From Candidatus Omnitrophota bacterium (GTDB taxonomy: Bacteria; Hinthialibacterota; Hinthialibacteria; Hinthialibacterales; JAKPRU01): a DNA stretch of 38,202 nt. Position 1 is the stretch's first letter. Each line of letters opens with the position of its first letter. The translations under genes were made by a program, and so were the position numbers. Location of the stretch: NCBI GenBank assembly GCA_029568995.1, contig JAKPYU010000502.1:1-38202 (forward strand). The letters run 5' to 3'. This document shows, in pieces, positions 15,065-24,507 of this stretch. Under the pieces are notes generated by a model. That model was given only the letters and a program-made list of their open reading frames with translations, was not told the DNA's origin and did not search any database.

Positions 15065-18000
15065 ATGGCCGAGTGGTCGTTTGATGATAGATTGGGCATC
15101 GCGGTCCGGTACGAGCCGACCGAGGAGCAGAGATCTGTTATTGCCGCACCCATTGACCGCCCCATTCGGCTGGTTGCCGGAGCGGGAAGCGGGAAAACCG
15201 AAACGATTGTTAGTCGTTTCCTCTGGCTGGTTCTCCGGAAACAACTTGATCCCGCCCGGATTCTGGCAGTAACATTCACCGAAAAAGCAGCGGGAGAATT
15301 GGAGCGGAGAATCTCCGAGGCGCTTGTGCGCAACGGGGCTGCACCACCGCAGGGAAGACTCTATATTCATACGTTCCATGGGCTGTGCAGACGAATCCTG
15401 CATCAACATGCCTACCAGGCCGGACTTCCCGGTGCCGTGAATATCCTGGATGAAGTCGGCTCACGGATATTGCTCGACCGCATTTTCACAATGCAGGTGG
15501 ACCTTGCCCTTGCAGAAAGCCTCACGGAAGAGGATTTGCAGGATCTTCCCTTCGATTCGACCTCGCAGCTCAGCAGCACCCTGTATAAGTTAGTCGAAGA
15601 TGCGCGTGGCATGGGATGGGAACCGGAAGATCTGGATGGTGAACGGACAAATACCATTCTGGGAGATGCTCAAACCCGATTTTACAGCGCGATGGAACGC
15701 TTCTTTTTCGATCCACCGCAGGATGGTATGGAGAGCCTTCCTGTATTTCGTGATTGTCTAGCGGCGGAGAGGTTCCCGGTCTCACATTTCGCAGAAGAGC
15801 CGGTGAACAGTTCCGAAGATCGAAGGCGAAAAGAACTTATCAAGGCGCTGGGATATGTCTACAATAGAAGTCTTAAACGTTATGTTCCCGGACCGCAGCT
15901 GGCGGAAATAGCCAAGACCTGCGAGCGAGTTCGCCGGGGAGAGGCCACGGTTCTGCGAGCGGCACGGGATATCTATGCGGAGTATCGCAAGAACCTCTAC
16001 GCGGAGGGGAAGATCGACTTCAACGAGTTGATTCAACGAACCGTTCGCCTGCTGACGGAAACGCAAGAGGTTCGAGAACAATACCGCAACACATTCCAAT
16101 ATGTTCTGGTGGACGAATTTCAGGATACATCCCGTCTACAGGCAAGATTAACCGATCTTCTTTGCCGTCGCCACGCTGCTGTAAGCGGTCCCGCGAATTT
16201 GATGATTACCGGAGATCGTAAACAGTCAATCTACGTCTGGCGATACGCACGTCCTCGAAATCTCGCGGAATTAGTGCCCGATGAGTGGGTGCTGCAGGGG
16301 CACGCGCTGGAGTTCTTTCTGAGCCGGAACTTCCGGTCCACTCGAAAGATCATTGAAGTAGCGAATGCGCTAGGTCCGGATCTGGAACCCGCAGACAAGT
16401 CTTTAACCGCCCACAAGGACGCGGACGGCGAGGTGTATCTAGCGAGTTCCTTTCATGCTCCGAAAGGTTCCAGGATTTCTGATGCGCGACGACAGGAGGC
16501 AAGATGGGCCGCCGAAACGATTCGATTCCTGAAAGAACGAAGTGGGAATCCCATCCGTTATTTCGATGTCGCCATTCTTCTGCGTGACCGCAAGCGCGCC
16601 TTTGTCCTGCGGGCGGAATTGGACCGCCTGGGGATTCCCCTCTCCGAAGGTGGCGCGGGCGATTTGTTTGAAGAGCCGTTGGTACGGGATGTCATCGCCT
16701 ATTTGCGAGTCATTGCCAATCCGCATGACGATGCGGCGCTGTGCCGGATTCTTGAAAGGCCACCTGTTCGACTATCGGATCGTCAGATCTACTTGTTGGG
16801 TACACGTGCGACCGCATCTCGTTCAGACGAGCGTCGGGCAGATCACCTTTTTGCGGGATTGATGCGCCGAGTTTCCGGTAGATCAGACACTCTTTCCACG
16901 GAAACGATTCCCCTGGAATCCGTGGAACCACTGGTCCGACGCCTCTGTCGTTGGATCGAACAGCAGTCTATCTTAACTGCAAGCGCGTTCCTCACCGAAA
17001 TTGCCCGTACAGCAGGCATTCTCGATCTCCCCGTTGCAGAGGAATTGCGCGGATGGCGATCCAGCTATGAACAGCTGCGCGCCATGGCACTGTCGCTGCC
17101 TTCATCCGGGTTGGACGAACGTGTGGATACTTTTGTGGATTTGTTGGAACTCTATCAGTCTCGTGAATCGGTTTCATTGCCACAATCCTCACCGCAGCAC
17201 AATTCCGGTGTTCAACTGATGACAATCCACCAGGCGAAGGGACTGGAATTCGATGCCTGTTTCGCCATGGGGCTTAAACAGCCGCAATCACGCCTGGCTT
17301 GGGGACTGGATGAAGACTGGGGACTCGTCTCGGGTAAGTTCTTTGGTGAAGAAACGTTAAAATCCGGCGTCCTTAAGGTCTTTCAGGAACAGAACGACGA
17401 GGAGCGACGTATCGCCTACGTTGCATTTACGCGAGCCAAACGGGTACTGTTGACATCCCATTGCTCTCGCAAAGAGGACGACTTTCATCCCTACGTCGAT
17501 TATCTGCATGATGCGCCACAGGAACCAGGGCGACTGGATAGCCCGGATATACGCTGTCCCGCATCCCCCGCGCTTCTTCGTGCGCATGATGGGAATAGAG
17601 CCGCTTCTTTTCCGGAACATATCGAGACCAGCTTTTCAGCATTGGAGCGCGCACAGCGCTGCCCGGTAGAGTACTGGATAGACAGATACTGGGATCTTCC
17701 CGAGTGGTTTGGAGATACCTCCCGGTCGGAGCAGGCGGATTATGGAAGACTGACCGGCGAGGTGTTTCACAATATGGTAGCCGATTACTACACGTCGAGA
17801 TGGTCCGGTCGTTGTTTTGACGCCGAGGATCGTTTCGAAAACCTATTGAGAACGGACCGGGGCCACGCGCCCGAAAGTTTGTATGAGAAGATCAAAGCAC
17901 TATGGATCGCCTTCATGCATTCGGAGTGGGCGGCGAGAAGTCCGGCTCCGTGGGACGTGGAGCGCCCCGTCCGCTGGACCCTCCGGCTGAATGATGAGAT

Positions 18001-18373
18001 TCTCGTCACAGTAAAGGGACGAATAGACCTGATCGACCATGATTGCACCGGGAATCCTGCGATTAAGGATTTTAAGACAAAGACATCCCTGACCGACAAT
18101 GATCTCGACATCTATGCTATCCAGGGACTCCTTTATGCACGGTCCTTGGGATTACGAGAAGACTCGATTCCTGTTTCGCCAGCCGTAATTCATGTTACCG
18201 GTGATGGTGTACAGGAGGTTCCACTTGCTGAGCGGATGCATCGAGCGGCCGACGTTCTTGCCGAACGAATAGAGGCTCTTGTACAAGTGGAGATCGCAAT
18301 TCAAGTTCCGGAGAAACCATCTCATGTACTATGCGGACATTGCGGCTACGCCCGCATCTGCCCTCGGGGATAA
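15065..18373 (+). CDS. addA: AddA-like UvrD/Rep helicase with C-terminal Fe-S RecB-type nuclease
   Basis: A 1102-residue superfamily 1A helicase. Motifs in order: Q-like TEEQR at 19-23, Walker A GAGSGKTE at 39-46, Ia VTFTEKAAGEL, II VLVDEFQDTS, III ITGDRKQSIYVWRYA, IV SRNFRST, V TIHQAKGLEFD, VI IAYVAFTRAKRVL. The C-terminal PD-(D/E)XK domain has GRIDLID...IKDFKTKT and an IQGLLYA motif. Four Cys (AQRC in the nuclease start; CGHCGYARICP at the end) form the Fe-S pattern of AddB/Cas4-like nucleases. It pairs with the upstream subunit as an ATP-driven end-resection nuclease. Typical B. subtilis AddA lacks the Fe-S set, so this subunit is a mixed form. It starts at the ATG 3 bases after the upstream stop. 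Confidence 0.9.
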   Translation: MAEWSFDDRLGIAVRYEPTEEQRSVIAAPIDRPIRLVAGAGSGKTETIVSRFLWLVLRKQLDPARILAVTFTEKAAGELERRISEALVRNGAAPPQGRLYIHTFHGLCRRILHQHAYQAGLPGAVNILDEVGSRILLDRIFTMQVDLALAESLTEEDLQDLPFDSTSQLSSTLYKLVEDARGMGWEPEDLDGERTNTILGDAQTRFYSAMERFFFDPPQDGMESLPVFRDCLAAERFPVSHFAEEPVNSSEDRRRKELIKALGYVYNRSLKRYVPGPQLAEIAKTCERVRRGEATVLRAARDIYAEYRKNLYAEGKIDFNELIQRTVRLLTETQEVREQYRNTFQYVLVDEFQDTSRLQARLTDLLCRRHAAVSGPANLMITGDRKQSIYVWRYARPRNLAELVPDEWVLQGHALEFFLSRNFRSTRKIIEVANALGPDLEPADKSLTAHKDADGEVYLASSFHAPKGSRISDARRQEARWAAETIRFLKERSGNPIRYFDVAILLRDRKRAFVLRAELDRLGIPLSEGGAGDLFEEPLVRDVIAYLRVIANPHDDAALCRILERPPVRLSDRQIYLLGTRATASRSDERRADHLFAGLMRRVSGRSDTLSTETIPLESVEPLVRRLCRWIEQQSILTASAFLTEIARTAGILDLPVAEELRGWRSSYEQLRAMALSLPSSGLDERVDTFVDLLELYQSRESVSLPQSSPQHNSGVQLMTIHQAKGLEFDACFAMGLKQPQSRLAWGLDEDWGLVSGKFFGEETLKSGVLKVFQEQNDEERRIAYVAFTRAKRVLLTSHCSRKEDDFHPYVDYLHDAPQEPGRLDSPDIRCPASPALLRAHDGNRAASFPEHIETSFSALERAQRCPVEYWIDRYWDLPEWFGDTSRSEQADYGRLTGEVFHNMVADYYTSRWSGRCFDAEDRFENLLRTDRGHAPESLYEKIKALWIAFMHSEWAARSPAPWDVERPVRWTLRLNDEILVTVKGRIDLIDHDCTGNPAIKDFKTKTSLTDNDLDIYAIQGLLYARSLGLREDSIPVSPAVIHVTGDGVQEVPLAERMHRAADVLAERIEALVQVEIAIQVPEKPSHVLCGHCGYARICPRG

Positions 18374-18396
18374 ACTACGCGAGGAGGTTCCCGATC

Positions 18397-19779
18397 ATGG
18401 ACAGCAGGAACAGGTATGGTAGACGAAGATTCATTCAGAGTGCCGGTGTGGCCTCTCTCGTGACCCCGGCTTTTGCCGCTGCAGAGAATACCGCTAAGAT
18501 GAATTGGCCTATCGTCGAGACCCGTGAAGTAGATGTGTTGGTCGCCGGTGGGGGCATGACGGGAGTCTTCGCGGCAATCGGGGCGAAAGAGCCTGATATA
18601 AATGTTGTACTGATTGAACCGCATAATGTCTTGGGCGGTCAGGGAACCGCCGGTGGTGTGGCCGGAATTTGCGGAGACACCAAACGGGTCAATGCCCCCT
18701 TTGCGGAATTGGTTGCGGAACTGGAGAAGAGGAACTTAATCGCCCCATACAATCCAAAACATGACCGCCGTCCTTACGATCTGGAAAGCTGCGCGTTCTT
18801 TCTACAGGACCTGGTGTTGAAAAGAGAGATCCGGCCTCTGTTCCACGCTTGTGCCGTTAGCGCGGCTCGAATCGAAGGAACGATGACGGCCGTGTTAGTA
18901 TCCTCAGCAGGCGGATTAATCGAGTATCATCCAAAAGTAATTATTGATGCAACCGGAGATTGTTTTGTTGCCGATTACTGTGGTCTGGAAACAATGCACG
19001 AAGGGCCAAACCAACAATTACCGATGAGCCTTTATTTCACGCTGTGGGATACTGGGTCTCCTGTAACGCCTTTTCTTCCGCCGAACTGCCCCACTTGGGA
19101 AGGCGATGAGGATATCCCGATGACTTCCATCCATAGGTTTCCATCAGGAAAAGCCGAGGTCAAAATGAAGGTAATCGGATTTGATTCCTGCAATGGCGAT
19201 AGTCTGTCCGGAGCCGAAATCCATGCCCGTCAGCAGATGATGAGCTTGATCTACCACTTGCAGACAAAAGGCTATAGGGGAACCGTATATGATCGCTATG
19301 TCTTGGCTTCTGTGTCTCGGCAGATCGGAATTCGCGGAGCCAGGAGAATTGTCGGGGAGCATGTCCTTACGGAGGATGAAGTCAAGAAGGTAACGATGTT
19401 TGATGATTGTGTAGCTGTCGGGACCTACCATATTGACTACCATTGGCCTGACCGGCTGCAACGTGCAGGAACCGGAATTACAACGCCCCTGGAACCCTAC
19501 CCAATTCCGTTCCGCTGCTTCATTCCGAAGGGAATGAACAACCTCCTGGTTCCCGGAAGAGGGACCTCCAGCGACCAAATGGCCATGAGTTCACTGCGTG
19601 TCATGGCGACCTGTGCCCAGATGGGATTCGCGGCGGGAAACGCCGCGTTGCTGAGCGTTCGGAAATCCTGCCCTGTTCGGAGCATCGCTATCGCGGAATT
19701 GCAGAAGGCAATTGTCGATGGCGGACAGTCGCTGGATCTTTCGGATTACGGAGAATATTTGCAGAATACGCAGGGATGA
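18397..19779 (+). CDS. Tat-exported FAD-dependent oxidoreductase
   Basis: A 460-residue protein. The start at ATG 18397 is fixed by a GAGGAGG site 9 bases upstream. Residues 8-25 form a twin-arginine signal (GRRRFIQSAG...AFAAA), so it is exported folded with its cofactor. The dinucleotide-binding fold starts at about 45 (VDVLVAGGGMTG, GxGxxG-like) with GGQGTAGGVAG following, as in the FAD_oxidored family (PF12831). A mid-protein VIIDATGDCFVA and a C-terminal NLLVPGRGTSSDQMAMSSLRVMATC match that family's FAD-contact segments. The substrate is unknown; relatives often sit with polysaccharide or sugar genes. It lies 23 bases after the addA-like gene, an unexpected neighbour, and may only share the transcript. 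Confidence 0.88.
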   Translation: MDSRNRYGRRRFIQSAGVASLVTPAFAAAENTAKMNWPIVETREVDVLVAGGGMTGVFAAIGAKEPDINVVLIEPHNVLGGQGTAGGVAGICGDTKRVNAPFAELVAELEKRNLIAPYNPKHDRRPYDLESCAFFLQDLVLKREIRPLFHACAVSAARIEGTMTAVLVSSAGGLIEYHPKVIIDATGDCFVADYCGLETMHEGPNQQLPMSLYFTLWDTGSPVTPFLPPNCPTWEGDEDIPMTSIHRFPSGKAEVKMKVIGFDSCNGDSLSGAEIHARQQMMSLIYHLQTKGYRGTVYDRYVLASVSRQIGIRGARRIVGEHVLTEDEVKKVTMFDDCVAVGTYHIDYHWPDRLQRAGTGITTPLEPYPIPFRCFIPKGMNNLLVPGRGTSSDQMAMSSLRVMATCAQMGFAAGNAALLSVRKSCPVRSIAIAELQKAIVDGGQSLDLSDYGEYLQNTQG

Positions 19780-19830
19780 AAGGATATATTACGGATTGCA
19801 GATCAACGATTACCCATTGCGGGATAAAGG

Positions 19831-19867
19831 TCCTCCCGTCCTCCGGGAGAGAGTTAGGGTGAGGGAT
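19831..19867. repeat. Second copy of the CCCTCACCC/CTCTCCC interspersed repeat (reverse orientation)
   Basis: On the minus strand this reads cctcaccctaactctctcccggagg..., a diverged copy of the element at 12983-13019. It sits between the convergent flavoprotein and folB genes, the ordinary intergenic location for such elements. Its stem could help end transcription, but there is no T-run. Confidence 0.7.
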
Positions 19868-19878
19868 CTTCTCCGGAT

Positions 19879-20241
19879 TTATCCCAAGCCGGTTCGCTCC
19901 ACTTCGACGGCCACTGTGCCATTGAAATCGGGGATCGGGGGGCACAGTTTCGTGACCCGAACTCGGACGTTCTCTACCAACTGAATTACTGAGAGTTCCT
20001 CGGCGATTCGCCCGGCTAATGTTTCGAGTAGATTGACACTCTCCCCGGTGAGAATCCGATTCACCGTTTTCAATACGATCCCATAGTCAATGGTATCATC
20101 GAGGGAATCGGTCTGAGCCGCGCTGGAAAAATGTCCCATCAATGTGATGTCCACTCGAAAGGGTTGCGCTTCTCGTTTTTCCTGCTCCAGGCAGCCATGA
20201 CGGCCGCTGACTTGAATGTTCTCAATCAAGATACGGTCCAT
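19879..20241 (-). CDS. folB: Dihydroneopterin aldolase
   Basis: A 120-residue protein of the usual FolB length. It has the family pattern RHGCLEQEK.EAQPF (the Glu that anchors the pterin), DTIDYGIVLKTV (catalytic Tyr), LLETLAGRIAEEL and a conserved Lys in RVTKLCPPIPDFNG. It converts dihydroneopterin to 6-hydroxymethyl-dihydropterin and glycolaldehyde in folate synthesis, in the cytosol as an octamer. GAGAGGAA lies just before the ATG. It is the last gene of the bioD-bioA-folB run, 19 bases after bioA. No other folate genes are in the window. Confidence 0.93.
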   Translation of the reverse strand: MDRILIENIQVSGRHGCLEQEKREAQPFRVDITLMGHFSSAAQTDSLDDTIDYGIVLKTVNRILTGESVNLLETLAGRIAEELSVIQLVENVRVRVTKLCPPIPDFNGTVAVEVERTGLG

Positions 20242-20260
20242 GATGTTCCTCTCCTGCCTC

Positions 20261-21628
20261 TCAGTCTCCGCAGACGGACTGAATGGACTCTTTGGTAACG
20301 GTTACGAGGTATTCCAGTTGCTCATCGTTAATGCACAAAGGCGGCATAAAAATCATTACATTCCCAAGGGGGCGTATCACTACACCCCGCCGTCTTGCTT
20401 CCCGCGTTACCTTTACGCCGATAGCCTCCTCCCATGGGTAGGGTTCCTTTGTACGTTTATCTCGAACCATTTCGATTCCGACCATGATTCCGCATTGACG
20501 GATATCACCGACATGCGGAAGCGATTGAATGGATTCCAGCAGGTCCGCCAGGTATTCGATCCTCCCCTTCAGGGAATCCAGTGTCTTTTCTCTTTCAAAA
20601 ATATCCAGGGAGGCAAGGGCGGCGGCACAACCGAGTGCGTTGCCGGTGTAGCTATGTCCGTGAAAGAAGGTCTTCTGTTCCCGGTAGTCCGCATAAAACG
20701 CCCGGTAAATCTCTTCCGTCGCGAGGGTCGCCGCAAGGGGGAGATATCCACCTGTCAGTCCCTTGGCCAGAGTGAGAAGGTCCGGCGATACTTTCTCCTG
20801 CTCACAGGCAAACATGGTTCCGGTCTTACCAAATCCCGTAGCGACCTCATCGGCAATAAGCAAAGTCCGATATTTATCGCAAAGTTCTCGAACAATTCGC
20901 AAAAAGCCTTTCGGTGCGGTAATCATCCCGGCCGCACCCTGGACTAAAGGTTCAATAATCACACCGGCCAAATGTGCGCTGTGTTCGCTAATGATCTTCT
21001 CTACCTCCCCAAGACAGGCCATCTCGCATGAAGGATATTCGCGGTTCAGGGGACATCGGTAGCAATACGGATACGGCGCGTGAATCACGCGAAAAAGCAG
21101 CGGACGGTACACGGCATGGAATAGGTCGATTCCCCCGACACTCACGGACCCGATGGTATCTCCGTGATAGGCATTGGTAAAAGAGAGAAAGATATTCCGC
21201 TCCGGTTCGGGAGGGCTTTTCTGCTGCCAGTATTGGTAGGCCATTTTCAGTGCGACCTCTACCGCCGTTGCGCCGTTATCGGAGTAGAAAACATGATCAA
21301 GTCCCGGCGGGGCAAGGTCAACAAGGCGTTTGGCCAGAAGGATCGAGGGAACGCCGGCAATACCCAGCAGAGTGGAATGGGCGACACGGTCCAGCTGCTC
21401 CCGTATGGCCTGGTCGATCTCCGGACGACGATGGCCGTGAACATTGACCCAGAGGGAGGAAACACCATCCAGGTACTGATTGCCCTTTGTGTCGTATAGA
21501 AAAGCGCCTTCTGCCCGCTCCACAATCAGCGGTTCGATCTCTTCGTACTGTTTCATCTGGGTGAAGGGATGCCAGACATACCGTCGGTCCCACTCGCAAA
21601 GGATCTTATGAGGTGGAGTTTCATTCAC
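20261..21628 (-). CDS. bioA: Adenosylmethionine-8-amino-7-oxononanoate aminotransferase
   Basis: A 455-residue fold-type I PLP aminotransferase. Signatures: WHPFTQMKQY near the N-terminus (a BioA hallmark), YSDNGATAVEVALKMA (phosphate-binding region), LIADEVATGFGKTG (Asp that contacts the PLP nitrogen) and TLAKGLTGGYLPLAAT (the PLP-binding Lys). It makes 7,8-diaminononanoate (DAPA) from KAPA using S-adenosylmethionine. The start overlaps the bioD stop (ATGA), so the two are translationally coupled and act in consecutive steps. Confidence 0.95.
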   Translation of the reverse strand: MNETPPHKILCEWDRRYVWHPFTQMKQYEEIEPLIVERAEGAFLYDTKGNQYLDGVSSLWVNVHGHRRPEIDQAIREQLDRVAHSTLLGIAGVPSILLAKRLVDLAPPGLDHVFYSDNGATAVEVALKMAYQYWQQKSPPEPERNIFLSFTNAYHGDTIGSVSVGGIDLFHAVYRPLLFRVIHAPYPYCYRCPLNREYPSCEMACLGEVEKIISEHSAHLAGVIIEPLVQGAAGMITAPKGFLRIVRELCDKYRTLLIADEVATGFGKTGTMFACEQEKVSPDLLTLAKGLTGGYLPLAATLATEEIYRAFYADYREQKTFFHGHSYTGNALGCAAALASLDIFEREKTLDSLKGRIEYLADLLESIQSLPHVGDIRQCGIMVGIEMVRDKRTKEPYPWEEAIGVKVTREARRRGVVIRPLGNVMIFMPPLCINDEQLEYLVTVTKESIQSVCGD

Positions 21629-22383
21629 TGTAGTTGAGAAAGAATTCCTCTCCAGTCGAAATAGGATTCCGCACGTGCATAGATGACCATCGGATCGCTC
21701 GAATCAAGCTCCGAAAGATAGGGTATCGCGCCGAGTACAGGAACGGAACCGAGACGCGGAATCGTTGCCATATTGTCATTCTCAATCCGGCTCCATGTCT
21801 CGCTGAGATCTCCCGGCGCGGCATTCTGGCTGAATACAACTCCTGCAACAGGGACATTCCGGGAGCGGATGGATTGCAGAGTCAGCAAGGTATGATTTAA
21901 CGTGCCAAGACCGGGGCGTGAGACAACGATCACCGGAAGGTTCAGCAACTGTGCGAGGTCTGCTACCAGCCAATCGTCGCGCAACGGAACAAGCCACCCC
22001 CCGACGCCTTCAACGATCAAGACAGGATATCGTTTCTGCATTTCCCGAAAGGCGTGAAATATAGTGCCTTCTCGAATAGTTGTTCCTGCGTCCTGTGCGG
22101 CCAGATGTGGCGAGGCGGGCAACGGAAAGGCGCAAGGCGTAATCAGGGAGTAGGGAGTCTCTCCATGCATGGATCGGTAGAGAATCTCAGTATCCTCAGA
22201 GACCAGGATGGTCACGCCGTTGTCGTTCCGAAGGATATTTGCTCCAGTGGCGACGGGCTTCATGCCGCCGACAGAGAGTCCTCTTGCACGCATGCCCATC
22301 AGCAGCGCCGATGCGACCAGGGTCTTGCCGACTCCGGTATCGGTTCCCGTTACAAAAAAGCCTTTCGGGATTTCAGGATTCAT
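21625..22383 (-). CDS. bioD: Dethiobiotin synthetase
   Basis: A 252-residue ATP-dependent carboxylase, slightly longer than the usual 225-240. It has the P-loop GTDTGVGKT, the MKPVATG substrate motif and VEGVGGWLVPL, all diagnostic of BioD. It carboxylates and closes DAPA to dethiobiotin. It ends in a 4-base overlap with bioA and starts 9 bases after an unrecognised gene, so it is part of a four-gene run. bioB and bioF are not in the window. Confidence 0.95.
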   Translation of the reverse strand: MNPEIPKGFFVTGTDTGVGKTLVASALLMGMRARGLSVGGMKPVATGANILRNDNGVTILVSEDTEILYRSMHGETPYSLITPCAFPLPASPHLAAQDAGTTIREGTIFHAFREMQKRYPVLIVEGVGGWLVPLRDDWLVADLAQLLNLPVIVVSRPGLGTLNHTLLTLQSIRSRNVPVAGVVFSQNAAPGDLSETWSRIENDNMATIPRLGSVPVLGAIPYLSELDSSDPMVIYARAESYFDWRGILSQLQ

Positions 22384-22392
22384 GGTTGAGTT

Positions 22393-23082
22393 TCAGAGTG
22401 GCGTATCGCAGGAGTGGATAAAAGGGCCTGCCTCGTTCTTGAGAAACTCATAAGCTTCCGTCAGCAGGGGCCGCATCTGGTCCAGGTTTACGATAGGATC
22501 GAAGAATTGAGCACGGTTCTCCAGGAAAAACATTTTCAAGTCCCGAAAGTACGGTTCGATTCGGACATGAAACGTGGAATGCTTTTCTGTCGTGGCCGGA
22601 AAGACCAGGCGAATTCCCAGGCCGGAGGTGGGCCTGCTGAATTGCTTCAGGTTCCCAACGAGTGGGCTGAGACAACGGTTTGCCAGGAATTCCACGGCAG
22701 TTCCCACGCCTTGATAGGGGAGCAATAACCGGATCAGAACCTTGCAGTGCAACCATACCGGCATGGTCAACTTGACGGACGCGACCGGCAGAAGCGCAAG
22801 CATATCCTCGGCATATCCCTGGAATGTGGATTGGGTGAATTCATCCAGGTACATCAGCCGGTCAGGCAGGATGGTCAGGTGACGGTTCATTCCTTCCGCG
22901 AATCGCGCCCCTTGACCTTCGCCCAGCTGACGAAACTCCGTAAATCGGCATTTGTCCGCCAATTCCAGGTATATTTCCCGCATGATTTTGTCCGGCAGAC
23001 CCAGTGGCGGATAGAACAGATCCAGCCCGAAGGCTTGAGGAATATATTCAAAGTGGTTTTCCACTCCCATCATTCTCTCCAT
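22393..23082 (-). CDS. Conserved-looking protein of unknown function, first in the bio run
   Basis: A 229-residue protein, soluble, without a signal peptide or clear transmembrane helix. Visible features: FEYIPQAFGLDLFYPPLGLP near the N-terminus, a mostly alpha/beta pattern, YLDEFTQSTFQGYAEDMLALLP in the middle, GTAVEFLANRCLSPLVGNLKQF and a C-terminal FLKNEAGPF. I recognise no motif or catalytic residue. Its position 9 bases before bioD suggests cotranscription with biotin genes. The start is uncertain: ATG 23082, or 23073 or 23070; a GGAGAG 4 bases before the last of these favours 23070. A sigma-54-like promoter lies about 60-80 bases upstream. Confidence 0.8.
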   Translation of the reverse strand: MERMMGVENHFEYIPQAFGLDLFYPPLGLPDKIMREIYLELADKCRFTEFRQLGEGQGARFAEGMNRHLTILPDRLMYLDEFTQSTFQGYAEDMLALLPVASVKLTMPVWLHCKVLIRLLLPYQGVGTAVEFLANRCLSPLVGNLKQFSRPTSGLGIRLVFPATTEKHSTFHVRIEPYFRDLKMFFLENRAQFFDPIVNLDQMRPLLTEAYEFLKNEAGPFIHSCDTPL

Positions 23083-23144
23083 TCGGTTTAGGGGATATCC
23101 TCAAAAAGATATCACGGATAGGTCGGAATTGAGTAGGGATTTTG

Positions 23145-23160
23145 AGCAAATTCCGGGCCA
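23145..23160 (-). promoter_or_regulatory. Sigma-54 (-24/-12) promoter candidate for the unknown-bioD-bioA-folB run
   Basis: On the minus strand the sequence TGGCCCGGAATTTGCT has GG and GC exactly 10 bases apart and differs from the consensus TGGCACG-N4-TTGCT at one position. It lies about 63 bases before ATG 23082. Chance matches of this quality occur, and no enhancer-binding regulator is in the window. Confidence 0.4.
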
Positions 23161-23211
23161 GATCCGCCGAAATAAGCCTATCAAAAAGTGTTCCAACCCG
23201 CAATTTCGATC

Positions 23212-23240
23212 TTGCATAATTATCTAGCTCCCTGTATAAT
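23212..23240 (+). promoter_or_regulatory. Sigma-70 promoter of the mre cluster
   Basis: TTGCAT (23212-23217), 17 bases, then a perfect TATAAT (23235-23240), in the divergent region about 80 bases before mreB. The predicted start is near 23247, leaving a leader of about 75 bases. Confidence 0.72.
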
Positions 23241-23307
23241 CAGGATTTGAGTCCCTTGATCTTTGATTGTTTCATCGTTCGAGGGACATAACTTACAGAA
23301 ATCATAG

Positions 23308-24369
<1,062 letters not shown>

Positions 24370-24507
24370 TCCGACAGGACCATGTCGGAACCGAAGGAAC
24401 TTGGGTCTTTCCCTCCCGGCCAGAGACCCGCTCAGCATCGGACGAGCAGCCTGGAGTTGTCCCACTGGTTTCCCAGCGTTGACTGCCCGCCGAGATGAGG
24501 CCATAGC

